The notes under the pieces were generated by a model that saw nothing but the letters and a program-made list of their open reading frames with translations, had not been told where the DNA came from and ran no database searches. Shown here one piece after another: positions 10,609-21,670 of a stretch of DNA of 64,000 nt. The stretch is from Polytrichum commune (taxonomy: Eukaryota; Streptophyta; Polytrichopsida; Polytrichales; Polytrichaceae), in contig OX485804.1 of NCBI GenBank assembly GCA_950295325.1, positions 5,084,001 through 5,148,000 of the forward strand, in the 5' to 3' direction. The translations under genes and the position numbers were made by a program. Within the stretch, counting starts at the first letter, position 1. Every line of letters begins with the position of its first letter.

Positions 10609-11373
10609 GAGTGTCCCTTTCCAAAATCAACCTGGTCGATGAAGTAGTGCCTATTCATCCATGTTTTTAATCGAGTCCGGCATTGACTAAGTAATATAAG
10701 ATTTGCACTCAGTAATATAATATTGTCAGTTTGTCTCCACCCTGGTCAGATTGAGCATCTAAATCTTGGTAGCAGTTCAATATATGTTGTGTATTCTCAA
10801 ATCAACTATACCATCCATATCATGCTTTACACAATTTGCTATAATAAATATAATCTCATGGATTATTTTTATTCCCTTCAAAATGTTGTATTACAATACT
10901 CAATTGTGCCATGTGTCTCTCTCCCGGATGAACACTACATGTTCAATTTGAAGGTGCTTCCTATGTCTATCAACTCTACTTCCGTGTTGCCAATCTCCTA
11001 GATGATTCGGACTTCAATTATACCAATCTCGAAAAAATCATTTTCATATATTCTTTCTTGGGATCATCCTTGGTTTTAATCATTTACTTATCTATTATAT
11101 CACAATTTTTCTATCATTTTAGCACTTCCCGGTTTCCAATTTTAATGAGACCATTTCAAATTCAGGGCCTTTTTGTTTATTTTTTTACCTATGCATTCCA
11201 TGGAAATAGGTCATATTTTGTTACTATTCTTGGAATATTCTGAGTATATTCGAATCTTTTAACAAATATGCCTAAATTTAGTCAAAGAACTTTGCTATTT
11301 TTACATCCTTTCCGCTCTCCACTCTCCGCTCTCTGCTCACCACTCACATACAAGTGTCGTCCTCCGCTCTTGT
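10609..11373. other. AT-rich 3' region of the outer Mutator-like element, ending in heptamer cluster
   Basis: No gene seen. Near 11,316-11,350 a run of CGCTCTC/CACTCAC heptamers appears. Its reverse complement includes TGTGAGTGGTGAGC, one mismatch from TGTGAGCGGTGAGC in the TIR of the inner element. I infer that this is the right end of the outer transposase-bearing element. The left end lies outside the window, so no target duplication can be checked. Confidence 0.4.
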
Positions 11374-12727
11374 ATGCATTGCGGTGGTGGTTGGGTTGAT
11401 CATTTCCTGGTGGTTTGTCTAAGTGGTATGGCGTTGCACGTGGGAGATAGTTCATTGGAGTTGTCGACGAATGCATCGTCATCCGATGTTGAATGTGAAC
11501 TGTCTTCCCCGTCGGCAGGTAGTAATGGTATGCCAAACGTGATGGGGGTGTTTGTGGATACATCCTTCCATGAATCTTTGGAAGTGCACGAACAATCCCT
11601 ACATTCCGGAGATGACCACGATGACATTCCATTGTGTGCCGGTTTTGGGAGGGAGCAATGGGTTGGCCTTGATGTCGTTCTACTCAACGAGGTTGGTGTC
11701 CCGGTGGCAGATGGCATATGTAAAAACTATAATCCCCGTGACTGTGTCGATGCCAACGCCCTTGGTCTCGATGATGTTGGCGTGTGCATCTTAAACTCAT
11801 TGTTTCCGCTAGAGGTCCCCGTGACATGGAGATTTTCCTTGCGTCGATGGCCGCTTCGTCAAGTTCTTCATGAAAAAGTGAGCTTGTGGGATCATGAGCG
11901 GCGGCATAAGCAAACGCAATTAACTTTGTTGGCCAAAACACGTCCTCGCAAAGGCCTCCGTAGATATGATTCAAACCGTGTGCCTTGCGGATATAAGGAG
12001 CGTCGACGGGATCGGCTTTTAGGGGACGAATCTATCCGTCTAGTGTCCGGCAAGGATTGTTGTGCGAGGAAATGTTGCCAATTTTTCCCGCGGGAGAAAA
12101 TTAGGTTTCTGCGTCAAGAGATGTGGCTTGCGGATTTTCGTATAAGATCGGCTAAGAAACTCAAGGTCCACAGAAATTTGCACATTGATACCCATGGGCA
12201 TAAGGTGGTGACACTTATGAATGTGGATGTGTGTTGTATAGCGTGGTATACCATCCACGCCGTCTCCAAGGCTGATTTTTATAGGTTTCGAAAGTATTCA
12301 TCGTTGGGTCGCCGCTCTCGATTTCATGGCAACTCGGGCACAAAGAAACCTAGGGAGGCTACACTCCAAGCGTCCACGACACTATCCACCATCATAGTGC
12401 CATTGGCCGATGCAATGCCCCACAAGATGAGGACATTGTCGTCAGGGGAGAAGGTTGTTCAAATGGTGTTGCCCACGGGCACAAAATGGAAGAACATCTT
12501 AACGGACATCAATGAAGTAGGTCGCATAGCGGGATGTGGACCCATTTCTTTATCCAAGTTGAGTGTGATTAAAAACCAGCAGTTTGCGGAATACATTTTG
12601 AAAAGACCCGGGGACAAGTTTGCCAGGTGTACGACGTGTGAAAAATACAAAGGTCTTTGAGACGCCCACCCCATAAGCATTGAATCTCATTCCAGACACC
12701 AGAAAAAATATAGAGCATGTCAACATG
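11374..12727 (+). pseudogene. DUF7869-type putative transposase, N-terminal part
   Basis: The open frame from about 11,374 encodes an acidic N-terminal region. A Cys-rich, basic segment (KDCCARKCCQFF), a VDVCCIAWY motif and a CTTCEKYK motif follow, in the order seen in plant and animal proteins that end in the DUF7869 domain. The frame hits a TGA at 12,658-12,660, but translation continues in frame as DAHPISIESHSRHQKKYRAC up to 12,727, where a 1.4-kb repeat interrupts it. The stop could be a CGA-to-TGA change (LRDAHP). The start codon is uncertain; the first credible Met may be at 11,374 or further in. The protein continues at 14,131. Confidence 0.6.
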
Positions 12728-13064
12728 TGAGGCCAAACCACCCACCCTTAAGCGTCCTAGTCCGGGTGAGGGAATGGGTATCACATTCGTGTTCATATAG
12801 CTCCCTCTTAACAACTTCATAAAACTCCATTTCAATTCCCATCAATTCTTACACACCAATTTATTCCACAATAAGAGTGCAAGCATTGAAAAATGCTCTT
12901 CTCGAATGTCAACCCCGTAGTACATCCCATCGTAAAACCCATAGATCTAGTGAACATTCAATATCCCCACCTAACATGACGTGGTGTGCTCACTTACTCA
13001 CTAGCTAATCAACTAGGCCGACTTGGCCAACTTAAGCCACCCCCAATTGCCAATGTAAGCCGTT

Positions 13065-13520
13065 CCAGCTGCTCCCTTTTATCTGAAATCTTTTTCGATA
13101 GTTCTCAGCTGCCCCTTGCTGACTGCAGCCGGTCCAGCTGCTCACTTCTATCTGAAATCCTTCTTGGTAGTCTCAGCTACCCCCTTGCTGGCCGAAACCA
13201 GTTCAGCTGCTCCCTTCTATCTGAAATCCTTCTTGGTAGCTCTCAGCTTCCCCTTGCATACTACAACCAGTCCAGCTGCTCCCTTCTATATGAAATCCTT
13301 CTCGGTAGTTCTCAGCTACCCCCTTGCTGGCCGAAACCAGTTTAGCTGCTCCCTTCTATCTGAAATCCTTCTTGGTAGTCTCAGCTACCCCCTTGCTGGC
13401 TGAAACCAGTTCAGCTGCTCCCTTCTATCTAGAATCCTTCTTGGTAGCTTTCAGCTGCCCCTTGCTGACTGCAACCAGTCCAGCTGCTCCCTTCTATCTG
13501 AAATCCTTCTCGGCAGTTAC
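13065..13520. repeat. 69-bp minisatellite, about seven copies
   Basis: The anchor CAGCTGCTCCCTTCTATCTG recurs at spacings of 69-70 bp (13,065; 13,134; 13,203; 13,272; 13,342; 13,411; 13,480). Because 69 is a multiple of three, open frames pass through the array. These frames are repeat artefacts, not genes. Confidence 0.85.
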
Positions 13521-13699
13521 CCTTAATCCCAGCAGTCCCCCACTAATTCCACTAAGTCCTCTACCTAATTACCCTAACCAAGCCCACTAATTCCACTAAG
13601 TCCCTACCTAATTACCCTAACCAAGCCCACTAATTCCACTAAGTCCCTACCTAATTCCACATATTTTCTAGCTCTAAGAGCTCAAATTCCTAGAGAAAA

Positions 13700-13751
13700 A
13701 GGAGAGAGAGAGAGAGAGAGAGAGAAAGAAAGAGAAAGAGAAGAAAAGAAG

Positions 13752-13781
<30 letters not shown>
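13700..13781. repeat. (GA)n followed by poly(A) tract
   Basis: A purine tract: a GA dinucleotide run grading through AAAG/AAGA into about 30 consecutive A. Confidence 0.9.
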
Positions 13782-13782
<1 letters not shown>

Positions 13783-14130
13783 AGGAGAGGGCATCCAAGA
13801 CCACAACCCCTTAACCTTCTCCTACTTAGTAGGACCTTATCCTATCCACTAAACCCTCACCCCCTAAACCAACAAAAACATGTTCTTAATCAAACATTTA
13901 AATCCAAGGCCCTTCCCCTTGCTTCATCAAACACTACTTCACTTAATCAAGCACTCCCTAATGCCACTAAGCTTCTAATTAATCACACAAAAAATAGGCT
14001 TAAGGCCTAAAACATAAATCCACACCAAGCCTCATTTTTTTATACTTTTGATTGTTTCAATAACAATTTCAAATGCAATTCTAAATAAATTCTAAACATA
14101 AAACAAATATGAGCAACCATTTTGGGCTCA

Positions 14131-15888
14131 TACAACAATCAAGAGGCACACCGTCAAGATTACTATAAGAATCGTGCTCTATCCATAATGAGGCCCACAG
14201 AGGTTCTTACAGTCATCCATGATAAAATGGACCACGCCAAGACCACATGCCCTTGTTATGCACGCAAAATAAAGGCCACGGATGGTCTCTTCAAGTTGTC
14301 CGTAGCTGTGACAGGTTTGTGTGAAATCATTACTATGTTTTGAAAGTCTCTCCAATTTTCTTGGATATGATGTCCAACTTCATACATCCGTTTAGTGGTT
14401 ATTTCATTTTTGTTGTTCACCATCGTTTTTTTTTAGGTATAATTGCCCATGGCCATGGGGACGTTAAGTATGCCCATTATGGTTTGGATTTTTACCCTGG
14501 CGATGCTAGCCACACGGTGGGTTCATTTGCAAAACTCTTGCGCGATCTAGAGAAGCCGCCGGTACATTCATCACGTGCAATGTTTGATGGTTGTGGAACG
14601 ACACCCCTTTATGAGGCAGTGCTTGCGGGGAAGGAGGTTTGTATGTCATCATTGCCAGAACCACCCGGAGAACCCATTTGTGCAAAACCATTGCCTCCAA
14701 CTCTCCACGTTCAACTTGATAATTGTGCGAAAGACAACAAATGTCGATACGTATTTTGTTTTTGGTCATTGTTTGTGGCGAAAGGAATCTTCAAAGAGGT
14801 GTTTGTGTCTTTTTTGATGGTGGGACACACACACGATGACATTGATGCATCATTCGGACGTTGGAGCATAAAGTTGCATGAAGAAGATTTTCCGACCATA
14901 CCACTTCTTATGAAATCATATATGGATTTAGACCATATGCCGGTGATCCCGCACATGATTGAGGAAGTACCAAATTTCAAGGCCTTCATCAAGCCATACA
15001 TGTTGAAGGGAGGGGACCGTTTGGTGGGACATACCAAAGTACAACAATTCCGATTCTATATGAGGGATGATGGTGTCCCGGCCATGCAGTTCAAGCCTTT
15101 GTGCACATCTCCTAATTGGGGCCCGGATGATGGTATACTCGTATGGTGTCAAGACAATGATGAGAAATGTTTGGTCCCGGATGGGGAACCAAAGCCTTGC
15201 AAACCCGAACCCATGAAGAATGGGCCGGAAATCATCAAAGGCATATCCGGATTCATTGAATATTGGAAAGAGTTGTGCGAGGAGGACATCACCAGACGTG
15301 TTAGAGATACCCATGAACCATTGATCGCGTATTGGGATCGCATTCGCTCGGCCTTTATGACATTTGGTGGCGACACCCGTACGACTCTGACACATGGATT
15401 TTGGCCACAAAGTCGTTTGACGGCTGTCGAGTCCGACACTATATTTTTCAGCAATTGAGACGTTCGTGAAGAGTTCGCAATGGACGAGCATTACGTTGGC
15501 CCTACCCGCAATCGACCGGCACCGTCGTTTCGTGTAGGTGTTGATTGCCATGAAGGTTATTTGGTCCTCGTACGAGCAGGGGATGAAGAGCATCCCAAGC
15601 CAATTTGGTTGGTTAAAGCATTGTCTTCACCCAATTTTGTTCGAACTAGCCCCAACTTTCGTCAATTTGAGGTGGAATATTGTCGTCCAAGCACTAAAGA
15701 CCAAAACGTGCTTCGCACTTATTTAGGTTGGGACACCAAAAAGAATTTTAAGTGGACAGTGGACTCAGCGTACACACCGGTTTGGATAAACACGAATACT
15801 ATGCTTTGTGCTTGGAGGCCGCGTAAAGGTTCCAAAACAGAAACAATGACCATCCCCCAAAAACATGTAGATTTTGCCAAAGACAATA
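14131..15888 (+). pseudogene. DUF7869-type putative transposase, catalytic part
   Basis: Coding resumes as QEAHRQDYYKNRALSIMRP. A likely intron runs from the GT after GTGACAG (near 14,313) to the AG before 14,437. The next exon gives IIAHGHGDVKYAHYG, then LHVQLDNCAKDNK and FLMVGHTHDDIDASFGRWS, the D/N...GHTH-D-D signature of the DUF7869 domain, which behaves like an RNase H-type transposase core. A TGA at 15,456-15,458 interrupts the frame. The same frame continues as EEFAMDEHYVGPTRN to about 15,888, where an inverted copy of the 1.4-kb repeat begins. The C-terminus may lie beyond. Two stops and two insertions make it non-functional. Transposase function is inferred from the family, not shown. 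Confidence 0.65.
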
Positions 15889-16160
15889 TGAGCCCAAAAT
15901 GGTTGCTCATATTTGTTTTATGCTTAGAATTTACTTAAAAATGCATTTGGAGTGTTATTGAAACAATCAAAAGTATAAGAAGAGTGAGGCTTGGTGTGGT
16001 TTATGTTTTAGGCCTTAAGCCTATTTTGTGTGGTTAATTAGAAGCTTAGTGGCATTAGGGAGTGTTTTGGTTAAGTGAATAGTGTTTGATGAAGCAAGGA
16101 GAAAGGCCTTGGATTTAAATGTTTGATTTAGAACATGTTTTTGTTGGTTTAGGGGGTGAA
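15889..16160 (+). mobile_element. Second copy of the 1.4-kb repeat, inverted, cut by gypsy A
   Basis: It starts TGAGCCCAAAATGGTTGCTC and runs as the reverse complement of 14,130 down to about 13,855, with scattered differences. It is cut at 16,160 by the LTR of gypsy A, and its remainder is expected beyond A's 3' LTR, outside the window. Confidence 0.7.
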
Positions 16161-17133
16161 TGTCGCGCACCTCTCCATGAGGAGTGGCCGAAACACCATG
16201 GGCACAAGGGGGACCCCGGAGTGACACCCGGGACTTGTGGCGCCGTTGGTGAGAGGGCCCAAGTGATCCTAGTGTGGGTGAGGGCCCCGGGCGTTGGGAA
16301 CGCCTCCCACCCACGGAGACTAGGAGGCACAAGGGCAAGGCCATGAGCTATGCGTAGCTCATGGCGTGGTGATTCTAGAATGCTCAAGAACACCTCAATC
16401 GGAGGTGTGAGCTAGGAGTTATGGCCATTTGAGTGGGGCGCTGTCCCGGGACAGCGCCCTGGTACAGCAGTGCCTGGGAGTGATTCCCAGGACTGCCAAG
16501 GTTCAAACAGGCATAACTTCCTCACCACTTGCCCGAATGGGGCAAGTGAGGAGTCCATCGGCATCTACGTGAAGCGTAGATGAAGATGGAGTGGTCAAGT
16601 GTTAGCATTCAACATCATACAAGGAAGTTATGATGGTCTGAAGCTGCTGGGGGCTTCTAGGCCCAGCGGCTAAGGGAAAATGTCCACTTGGCCCCAACTC
16701 TTGGTAGAGAGACAAGAGGTTGGTTGACGGTGGGGTAGGGGCCCCGCGTAGAGTCCTAGAGGCTTATATGGGTGAGGTGGTGTGGCCTCACCCACCCGAG
16801 GCCGAACGGCAAGGCTTCCATGGGCATTGGCCCATTGTGAGGCCATAGTTGCCTAGTATGGTTCGGGTTGTTGTAGTGTTGCTCCGGCAATGCGATGATC
16901 AACATGGGATTGGACTTCCATGGATGGAAGTCCACATCTAGGAATGGGTTACCGATTAAGGGGTGAGTCCCGAAAGCAAAGTAGGAGGGTTGGTTCCCTC
17001 CTATGAACTATAAGGTCCGGGGTAGGAGGAGCTAATCATTAGCATGGCGGAATGCGAATGGTTAGCGCTCGTAACCTTTGCTAGAATTGAAAATTAGCAA
17101 GATTGTGAAGGGGGGCTAGCAAGGGTTGCGACA
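16161..17133 (+). repeat. 5' LTR of gypsy A (973 bp)
   Basis: Begins TGTCGCGC and ends GGTTGCGACA, so the terminal TGTCGC/GCGACA are inverted. A possible TATA box (CTTATATGGG) lies near 16,764. The middle and 3' parts contain a chain of perfect hairpins, for example 16,341-16,364 and the 24-bp palindrome 16,436-16,459. It is preceded by GTGAA (16,156-16,160), the predicted target duplication. Confidence 0.9.
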
Positions 17134-17135
17134 CT

Positions 17136-17147
17136 TGGTATCAGAGC
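17136..17147 (+). promoter_or_regulatory. Primer binding site, initiator tRNA-Met
   Basis: TGGTATCAGAGC, complementary to the 3' end of initiator tRNA-Met, two bases after the LTR end. The same site stands at 23,351-23,362 (B) and 25,009-25,020 (C). Confidence 0.92.
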
Positions 17148-17159
17148 AAGGTTCCAATA

Positions 17160-20100
17160 TTTGAGCTAGCACTTTGAGGGAAGCATGGCTATCAAATAAG
17201 CGGGTTATGATGGTGACCCGGGGTTTCCAAAAGGTTGTGAGGCTCAAATTGGAACAAAGATCATGTGTAAATGGAATTTGACCATATCATTGGTTCTAAT
17301 GACAATGGTGGGCATGAGGGTGGATTTGGTAAGGAAAATGGAGGAGTGCTTTGACAAGGGCTCCCCCACACCTCAAAAAACATTTGGGGCCTAGAATACC
17401 GAAAGCACCCAAAACCTTGGAGGGTATTAATGTTGGATTGAAATTTCAATTCGAGATGCTTTGAAGGTTTGGATGTTGAAATGAACTTGGTGCTAATGAG
17501 GCACCCGGGGCCTCTTAAGGCCTATGTGCGCTATTCAAACGCACAAATGAAGGATACACCTAAAACGGACGAGCTTTCTAAGAAATGCATCGTTTTAGGT
17601 GGGGTTTAAAAGCGGGTGGTGGATGCCTTGTTTAAGTCCCCAAGGCTTCTTGAGGACATGGTGGGGATCATCAAGTTTGCAAGATCATTGAATCCGATGG
17701 TCCCGAAGAAAAGTTTGGCGGCGCATCACCACAAGTGGCTTTAGCCAAAGTTGGTCCCAAAGAAATGAGTGCAAATTGTTTGGTTCATTTTACTTAGGCA
17801 AAATATGTTGGTGCCGCTAACAGAATGTTGAAAGGTGACTTTATGCTTCCAAGGCAAATCATACTCATGCCGCGGACGGAATGTTGGAAGGTGGGTTTGT
17901 CCTACCAAGGCAATTCATGTTCGTGCCGCATACGGAGTGTGGGAAGGTGGCTTTGTGCTATCAAGGGAAAACATGTTTGTTTTGTGGACAAATTATTGGA
18001 AATTACTTTTGTAGCACTAAACCAATTCGTCCCACGGACGAAATGTTAAAAGTTGGCTTTGCGGACCGAGCCAAAACATATTGTTGCGGTGGACGGAGAA
18101 TTAGATGGTGGCTTTGTGGCCAAGGCTAGTAGCCTTAAGCCAAGGCCAAGTCATGTATACCTTGAGGCTCAAATGAATGGGAGATATGTCTCATGAGTTG
18201 TCAAAGAGGCAACGGACTCTTTCATGAGCCGAAAGCTCACAAGGGGGTTGGGGCTCGCGGACGGGTAGAGCCGGCAAGCCCACCAAAGTACGGTTTGCAA
18301 AGGGCGAACCGCATGAAGCAAAGGAGGCGGCGATGCATGTAACCTTTTGATGTGGGACATTAGATTTTTGTCAACATTTCACTCTATGTGAAATAAATGA
18401 GGTGCATGTCATTGGAAAGGTCACCTTCTTTGAAACTCACATGATAGATGTGAGGTGCAAGCCGGTGTGCTTGCGGTGCATTATGATGTGTCATAATGGC
18501 AAAGAATTGAAGTTCAAATTGACAAGGACTCCTATGGTAGGAGGATCTAAGTTGAATTTGGTTTTAATGGACCAAATGAAAAATAGAAAGCATAATGGTC
18601 GTGGTTCAATTGGAGCAACTCCAAGGAACGTATGGGGAGGCTAGGAAAGATGGGCCTCCCCCAAACAACATTGGTGTGATGTTGGTGAGATACAAGGATG
18701 TATTCACCAATGTGTTACCCAAAAAAATTACCGCCAAGGAGTGAAAAATAACTTTGCTCAATGAGAGATTGAGCTCTTGAGGTATGTGGTGACAAAGGAA
18801 GTTGGTGGACGAACATGAAGAATGTCAAGGCAATCCAAAAGGAGAATTGGCCCTTGATTCAAAAAGGGCTTAGGTCATTTGTTGGCCTAACCAATTAGTA
18901 CCACCACTTCATTCGAGAGTTTTCTAAGGTTGCTAGGACCTTATTCAACTTATTGAGGAAAATGGCTATCCCAAGAGTGGGATGAGCCTTGTTACCAAGC
19001 CTTTGGGGGGCTCAAAAACAAGTTCTCTTCGCCGCTTGTGCTTAAGTTCGCGGACTTTGACAAACCTTTTGAGGTGCATACGGGGGCGAGTGACTTTAGC
19101 ATTGGCGGATGTTGAGGCAAAATGGATGGCCATTGCACATAAGAGCATGAAGCTCAATGGTTGTCCGACCTTGTCCAACTTATGCAAGAAATGACTATCC
19201 CAAAAGTGGGATGAGCCTTGCCACCAAGTCTTTAAGAAGCTTAACACCAAGTTCTCTTCGCCGCCCGTGCTCAAAGTTTGCGAAATTTGACAAACCTTTT
19301 GAGGTGCATACGGGGGCGAGTAACTTTACCATTGGCGGATGTTGATCCAAGATGGATGCCCATTGCATATGGGAGCATTAAGCTTAAAGGTTGTCAAACC
19401 TTGTGCGACTTGTGAAAGAAATGGCTATCCCAAGAGTGGGATGAGCCTTGCCCCAAAGTCTTTGGGGAGCTTAATACAAAGTTGTCTTTGCCACCCGTGT
19501 TCAAGTTCGCGGAGCTTGACAAACCTTTTGAGGTGCATACGGGGGGAGCGAGTGACTTTGCCATTGGCGGATGGTTAACGTAAGTTGGATGGCCATTGCA
19601 TATGAGAGCGTTAAGCTTGATGGTTATCCGACCTTATCCGACTTGTGGAAGAAATGGCTATCCCAAGAGTGGGATGAGCCTTGCCACCAAGTCTTTGGGG
19701 AGCTTGAGAGCAAGTTCTCTTAGGCGCCCGTGGTCAAGTTCGCGGAGCTTGACAAACCTTTTGAGGTGCATACGGGGGTGAATGACTTTGCCAATGGCGG
19801 ATTGTTGATTTAAGATGGATGGCCTTTGCATATGGGAGCATGAAGCTCGATGGTTGTCAAAGAAGACAACCAACTCATGCCAAACAACTTCTTTGCCGTA
19901 GTGCATTACTTGAAGATGTGGCGACACTATTTGGGGTCGCACAAAGCAAAGGTCTATATGGACAATGTGTCCTAAAAGAATTTTGACATTCAAGCGCAAG
20001 TGAGCGCCAAGTCATTGCGGTGGCATGATAGTTTGGCGCTTATGAACGTGGATTTGATCCACAAACCGGACCGTGGAAATGTGGTGCCGGATGCGCGAAG

Positions 20101-21670
20101 TAGACCGGAAGAGTTCCAAGCAATGAGAACCATCCAAACCTTGTGGCTAATGTGTGCCGGCGAAGGAAACTTGTGATGCAAGATACGGGAGGGGTAAATT
20201 AACTACCCCAAAGCACAAAAGCTTTTAGGTGAGCTTCGCAAGAGCAAGGTGCTCAAAGAGGTTAAGTTGGTGGACGGATTGTTCAAGTGCAAGCAAAGTT
20301 GGGTGTATGTACCACAAGGCAAGTTGAGGCTATCGGTTTTGAAGGAGGAATTTGATAGTCCTATTGCCGGCCTTAGAGGAGAAAGAAAAAACCGCCATAG
20401 AATGATATCATGGAGGTACCATTGGCGGTGCATAAAGGAAGATATAGCCCACTTTGTGAAGGCGTGAACAAAGTGCCAAGTGAACCGAGCCTCTTACCAA
20501 AAGCAAGGCGGTTCCTTGCAACCGTTGCCTATCCCGTCGGCGCCATGGCATAGTATGTGCATGGACTTGATCACAAGTTTGCCGGAGTCACATGGGTATG
20601 ATGCCATCTTGTTGATGGTTGAGCGGTTTGCCAAGTTGGCACACATGGTGCCGATTGTGGGAACCGCCACCGCGTTGGAGACCGCATAGCCTTTTCTCAA
20701 AGGATGGTTGAGGCACCACGGGTTGCCAAGAGTGATTGTGTGGGATCAAGATCCAAAGTTCACAAGTGCATTTTCAATGCATTTCTCTAAGGAGGTCGGA
20801 ATGAAACTAAGGTTTAGCACGGCCTTGCATTCCCAAGTGGATGGGAAAGCGGAGGATGTGAATGGAGTCTTGAAGCAATACTTGAGGAACTTGGTGGGGG
20901 CGGACCAAGGAGATTTGGCGGACTATGTGGGTCGAGCGGAGTGTAATTGCAATGTAGCCACGCACTTGGCTACCAAGGGGTGGTCTTTCGTGGTGGCTTA
21001 TGGAGTGGATGCGCTCCAACCTATTAACCTAGCTCTCGAGGGGGCACATTCAACACTAGAGTTCAACCAAGATGGTGAGGATTTGGCCAAGGATGGTGAA
21101 CAAGTCTTGGAGATGACCAAGTTGTTGGTGGAGAAAGCCCGAAGGTGCTACGGAGTGCAAGTCAATGCCGGAAGACGCGAAGTGGAGAATGAGGTGGGCC
21201 AAAAGGTACGGTGTTGTTGAATGTGAACAACTTCACTTAGCCGAAAGGCCTCACTCCAAAGTTCATGTCCAAAATTGGAGCTTTGTTTTCCGTTGTGGAA
21301 CAAGTGTTCAAGGACATATATAAGTTGGAATTACCGCCAGAGATCAAAGTGCATCCGACATTTCATGTCTCATTACGAAAGTCATTATAGGACGACACCT
21401 TGTGGCCTGAACACAAGCAAGTGATTAGGCCACCTCCCGACCTTGTGGACGTCATTTGGAACATGAGGTAGGAGGGCATCCTCAAGTGTAGGAAGCCCAA
21501 GTGAAAATGAAAGAAAATGTACAAAGGAGTACTTGGTGAAATGGTGAGGATACCATGAGAAAGAAACCGCTTGGGTGGCGGCAAGAGACATGGTGAACAC
21601 CAATGAATTGGTGAAGCACTTTGAAGAAACTAAGGCTAAGGATTCCAATAAAATGAAGCGTAGGCATTGA
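17160..21670 (+). pseudogene. Gypsy A gag-pol remnant
   Basis: Recognisable pieces come in order, broken by many stops and shifts. First is a gag-like region with 56-bp tandem repeats containing Cys-rich CLFCG (about 17,816-18,125). A protease-like segment follows (18,340-18,644; ELKFKLTRTPMVGG). A short piece of the RT 3' end comes next (FVGLANYYHHFI-like, about 18,870-18,930), with no YxDD core at all. An RT/RNase H junction array follows (18,962-19,870). The integrase region (20,222-21,220) has a weak HHCC, then CMDLITSLPES, VIVWDQDPKFTS and DGKAEDVN as D, D and E. A TAG interrupts the integrase at 20,687-20,689. A chromodomain-like tail (EYLVKW, then a TGA, then GYHEKETAW) lies at 21,527-21,640. 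It cannot encode working pol. Confidence 0.8.
18962..19870 (+). repeat. Tandem array of pol RT/RNase H junction, four units (A)
   Basis: Units starting ATGGCTATCCCAAGAGTGGG lie at 18,962, 19,191 (ATGACT), 19,421 and 19,654, a period of about 230 bp. Each encodes the region WDEPCHQ...SSPPVLKF...DKPFEVHT...IAYESMKL, which in normal gypsy pol occurs once at the start of RNase H. Confidence 0.85.

Larger units (their letters stand above)
12728..14130 (-). mobile_element. 1.4-kb inserted repeat interrupting the DUF7869 gene
   Basis: The insertion begins TGAGGCCAAACC and ends (reverse strand) TGAGCCCAAAATGG, giving imperfect inverted ends. TG...CA termini also fit a solo LTR. About 270 bp of its right end (13,855-14,130) reappears inverted at 15,889-16,160, showing that it is a repeat family. 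It contains a 69-bp minisatellite and a purine tract but no convincing gene. The flanks CAACATG and ACAACAAT resemble each other only partly, so no target duplication is claimed. Confidence 0.55.

Noticed and set aside
12986-13590. Overlapping open frames through the 69-bp minisatellite
   Set aside because: The period is a multiple of three, so frames stay open mechanically; no domain.
12719-14139. A target site duplication for the 1.4-kb repeat (CAACA on both sides)
   Set aside because: The shared bases do not sit at equal distance from the ends with a consistent length, and the neighbouring bases differ.
16021-16393. Pro/Gly-rich open frames in the LTRs (also near 22,201-22,608, 23,957-24,207 and 59,794-60,263)
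   Set aside because: They recur in every LTR on both strands, have no start context or domain, and follow from GC-rich hairpin sequence.
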